From assembly GCF_003056345.1 (NCBI RefSeq), contig NZ_PYWB01000001.1:1-64000 (forward strand): 64,000 bases of DNA. The letters are read 5' to 3'. Position numbers and translations under genes: made by a program. This DNA is from Devosia submarina. Lineage in GTDB: Bacteria > Pseudomonadota > Alphaproteobacteria > Rhizobiales > Devosiaceae. Of the stretch, positions 62,892 through 64,000 are shown piece after piece (position 1 is the first letter of the stretch; every line of letters starts with the position of its first letter). The notes under the pieces are model-generated. The model saw only the letters and a program-made list of their open reading frames with translations. It was not told the origin of the DNA and did not search any database.

Positions 62892-64000
62892 ATGCTTCAC
62901 CAAGCCTTTTCGAAAACGCCTGTTGCCGATCCAGACCTCGAAAGAAGCGGCAGCACGATCCAGGACGTCCTGGATGATATAGACGCCGCTGTCAGCAAGC
63001 TCGACCGTCTTGCAACAGAACAGCCAAGTCCTGCTGAAAGACCAAGGCAAGCCGCACGGCAGGAGCAGCCTGCCGCCGAGGCGAAGCAACCTTTGCACGC
63101 CCCGTCGGTGCCGCCCGAGCCCAGCGCAGAAGCGCCGCTGAACAAGCCTTTTCCCGGCACCGGACCCAAACCAATCCCGCCAGTAATTGACGTGGAACGC
63201 GGCCTCCTGCGCCCTGGTGACCGGAGCCCCTCCAAAGGCGCGCAGGTCCCACCAAAGCCACCGGGCGGCGGGTTTCACCGGCGCACACCAACGCCGGATT
63301 TCGCCGAAAGCTTCCGCAACGGCATCAACGCAGTCCGGCGCAATCTGGCTGTGGTTATGGCCTTCACGATCGTCATCAACGTGCTGGTCCTCGCCATACC
63401 CGTCTACCTTTTCCAGATCTCCGATCGCGTGCTCACCAGCCGGTCCATCGACACGCTCGTCATGCTGACCGCTGTTGTGATCGGTGCCGTGGTGCTGCAA
63501 GCCATGATCGACGCGATCCGGCGCTTTATCCTGATGCGCACGGCCGTTGAAGTTGAAGCCCAACTCGGTGCGCCCATCTTGTCGGCCGCAGCGCGTGCTT
63601 CGCTCCATGGCACAGGCCGTGAATACCAGGTTCTGGGTGATCTGCAGCAGGTGCGCTCCTTTATCACCTCCGGAACGCTGCTGTCCTTTCTTGATGCCCC
63701 CATCGCGCCGCTCTTCGTGTTCGCCGTTTTCCTTGTGCACCCCCATCTGGGCTCAATTGTTGTCGCGGCCTCGATCGTCCTCGTCATCATCGCCTTCATC
63801 AACCAGAAGCTGACGGCCGGACATTTCGCCGACTCATCGGGCTTCCTGGGCCGGGCAACAGCGCATCTCGACTCCATGTCGCGCAATGCGCAGATCATCA
63901 ACGCCCTGGCCATGATCCCAGAAGCCGTCCGCATCTGGGGGCGCGACACCGCCTTTTCCCTGCGCTCCCAGGTCATGGCGCAAGACCGCAACATCATCAT
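62892..64000 (+). CDS. Type I secretion ABC transporter, PrsD/HlyB-like (truncated by window end)
   Basis: The frame from ATG 62892 stays open to the last base (about 369 codons) and is cut by the window. Residues 1-150 are an unusual proline- and alanine-rich extension. From about 160 the transmembrane domain of type I exporters begins (VINVLVLAIPVYLFQISDRV, LTSRSIDTLVMLTAVVIG, LGDLQQVRSFITSGTLLSFL, DAPIAPLFVFAVFLVHPHLG). The ATP-binding domain lies beyond position 64000. It should export the acidic repeat proteins encoded just upstream, together with a membrane-fusion protein expected downstream. Confidence 0.85.
   Translation, partial: MLHQAFSKTPVADPDLERSGSTIQDVLDDIDAAVSKLDRLATEQPSPAERPRQAARQEQPAAEAKQPLHAPSVPPEPSAEAPLNKPFPGTGPKPIPPVIDVERGLLRPGDRSPSKGAQVPPKPPGGGFHRRTPTPDFAESFRNGINAVRRNLAVVMAFTIVINVLVLAIPVYLFQISDRVLTSRSIDTLVMLTAVVIGAVVLQAMIDAIRRFILMRTAVEVEAQLGAPILSAAARASLHGTGREYQVLGDLQQVRSFITSGTLLSFLDAPIAPLFVFAVFLVHPHLGSIVVAASIVLVIIAFINQKLTAGHFADSSGFLGRATAHLDSMSRNAQIINALAMIPEAVRIWGRDTAFSLRSQVMAQDRNII

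Overview
The window is GC-rich, densely coded bacterial DNA. Genes sit in tight operons with many 4-base ATGA overlaps. Solute-importer genes dominate, and GTG/TTG starts are common. Gene content (several sugar ABC importers, a DUF2291 lipoprotein, DUF2161, a TIGR03885-type oxidoreductase beside a GH13 enzyme, a PrsD-like type I exporter) fits an alphaproteobacterium of the Hyphomicrobiales, possibly Devosiaceae. That placement is inferred; there is no rRNA or marker gene in the window to confirm it. No tRNA, rRNA or CRISPR array was seen.

Left edge (1-2.56 kb): one end of an IS3-family insertion sequence with an A7 frameshift site, a secreted protein joining a CBM60-like domain to an OmpA-like tail, and a low-GC stretch with a probable remnant of an AlpA-like regulator. 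This looks like an accessory or island edge.

Carbohydrate region (2.56-30.2 kb): a monosaccharide (CUT2) importer with a DUF2291 lipoprotein; a LacI regulator; a GH78 alpha-L-rhamnosidase leading a CUT1 importer operon; a reverse-strand operon for a two-part transketolase, FGGY kinase, TIM-barrel isomerase and nucleoside-hydrolase-like protein; a divergent DeoR regulator; a peptide/oligosaccharide-type importer (five genes); and two tandem apiosidase-like glycosidases. The isomerase, kinase and split transketolase match the layout of the known transketolase route for D-apiose. With two apiosidase-like enzymes and a rhamnosidase, none carrying a signal peptide, the best reading is a locus that imports apiose/rhamnose-containing plant glycosides intact (rhamnogalacturonan-II fragments or apiosyl flavonoids) and dismantles them in the cytoplasm. 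The substrate is an inference.

Middle (30.2-43.1 kb): a VOC protein, an MHYT-GGDEF-EAL signalling protein, an LLM oxidoreductase coupled to a GH13 enzyme, a complete galactofuranose-type importer (ytfQRT-yjfF order) with a GntR regulator at its end, and a quinone-reductase-like dehydrogenase.

Amino-sugar cluster (43.1-50.6 kb): an AfuABC/FbpABC-type importer divergent from an operon of binding protein, PP2C-like phosphatase, DeoR regulator, NagB and NagA. No kinase is present, which suggests that a phosphorylated amino sugar is imported.

Right part (50.6-64 kb): a GAF histidine kinase, small membrane and secreted proteins, a DUF2161 protein, a class A beta-lactamase of carbenicillinase-like (R234) type, gmd-fcl for GDP-L-fucose, and a cell-surface/secretion cluster. 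That cluster has a LuxR regulator with a degenerate receiver, a very acidic Asp-Asn-Ser repeat protein, a second protein with about four beta-rich repeats, and the start of a type I secretion ABC exporter cut by the window edge.
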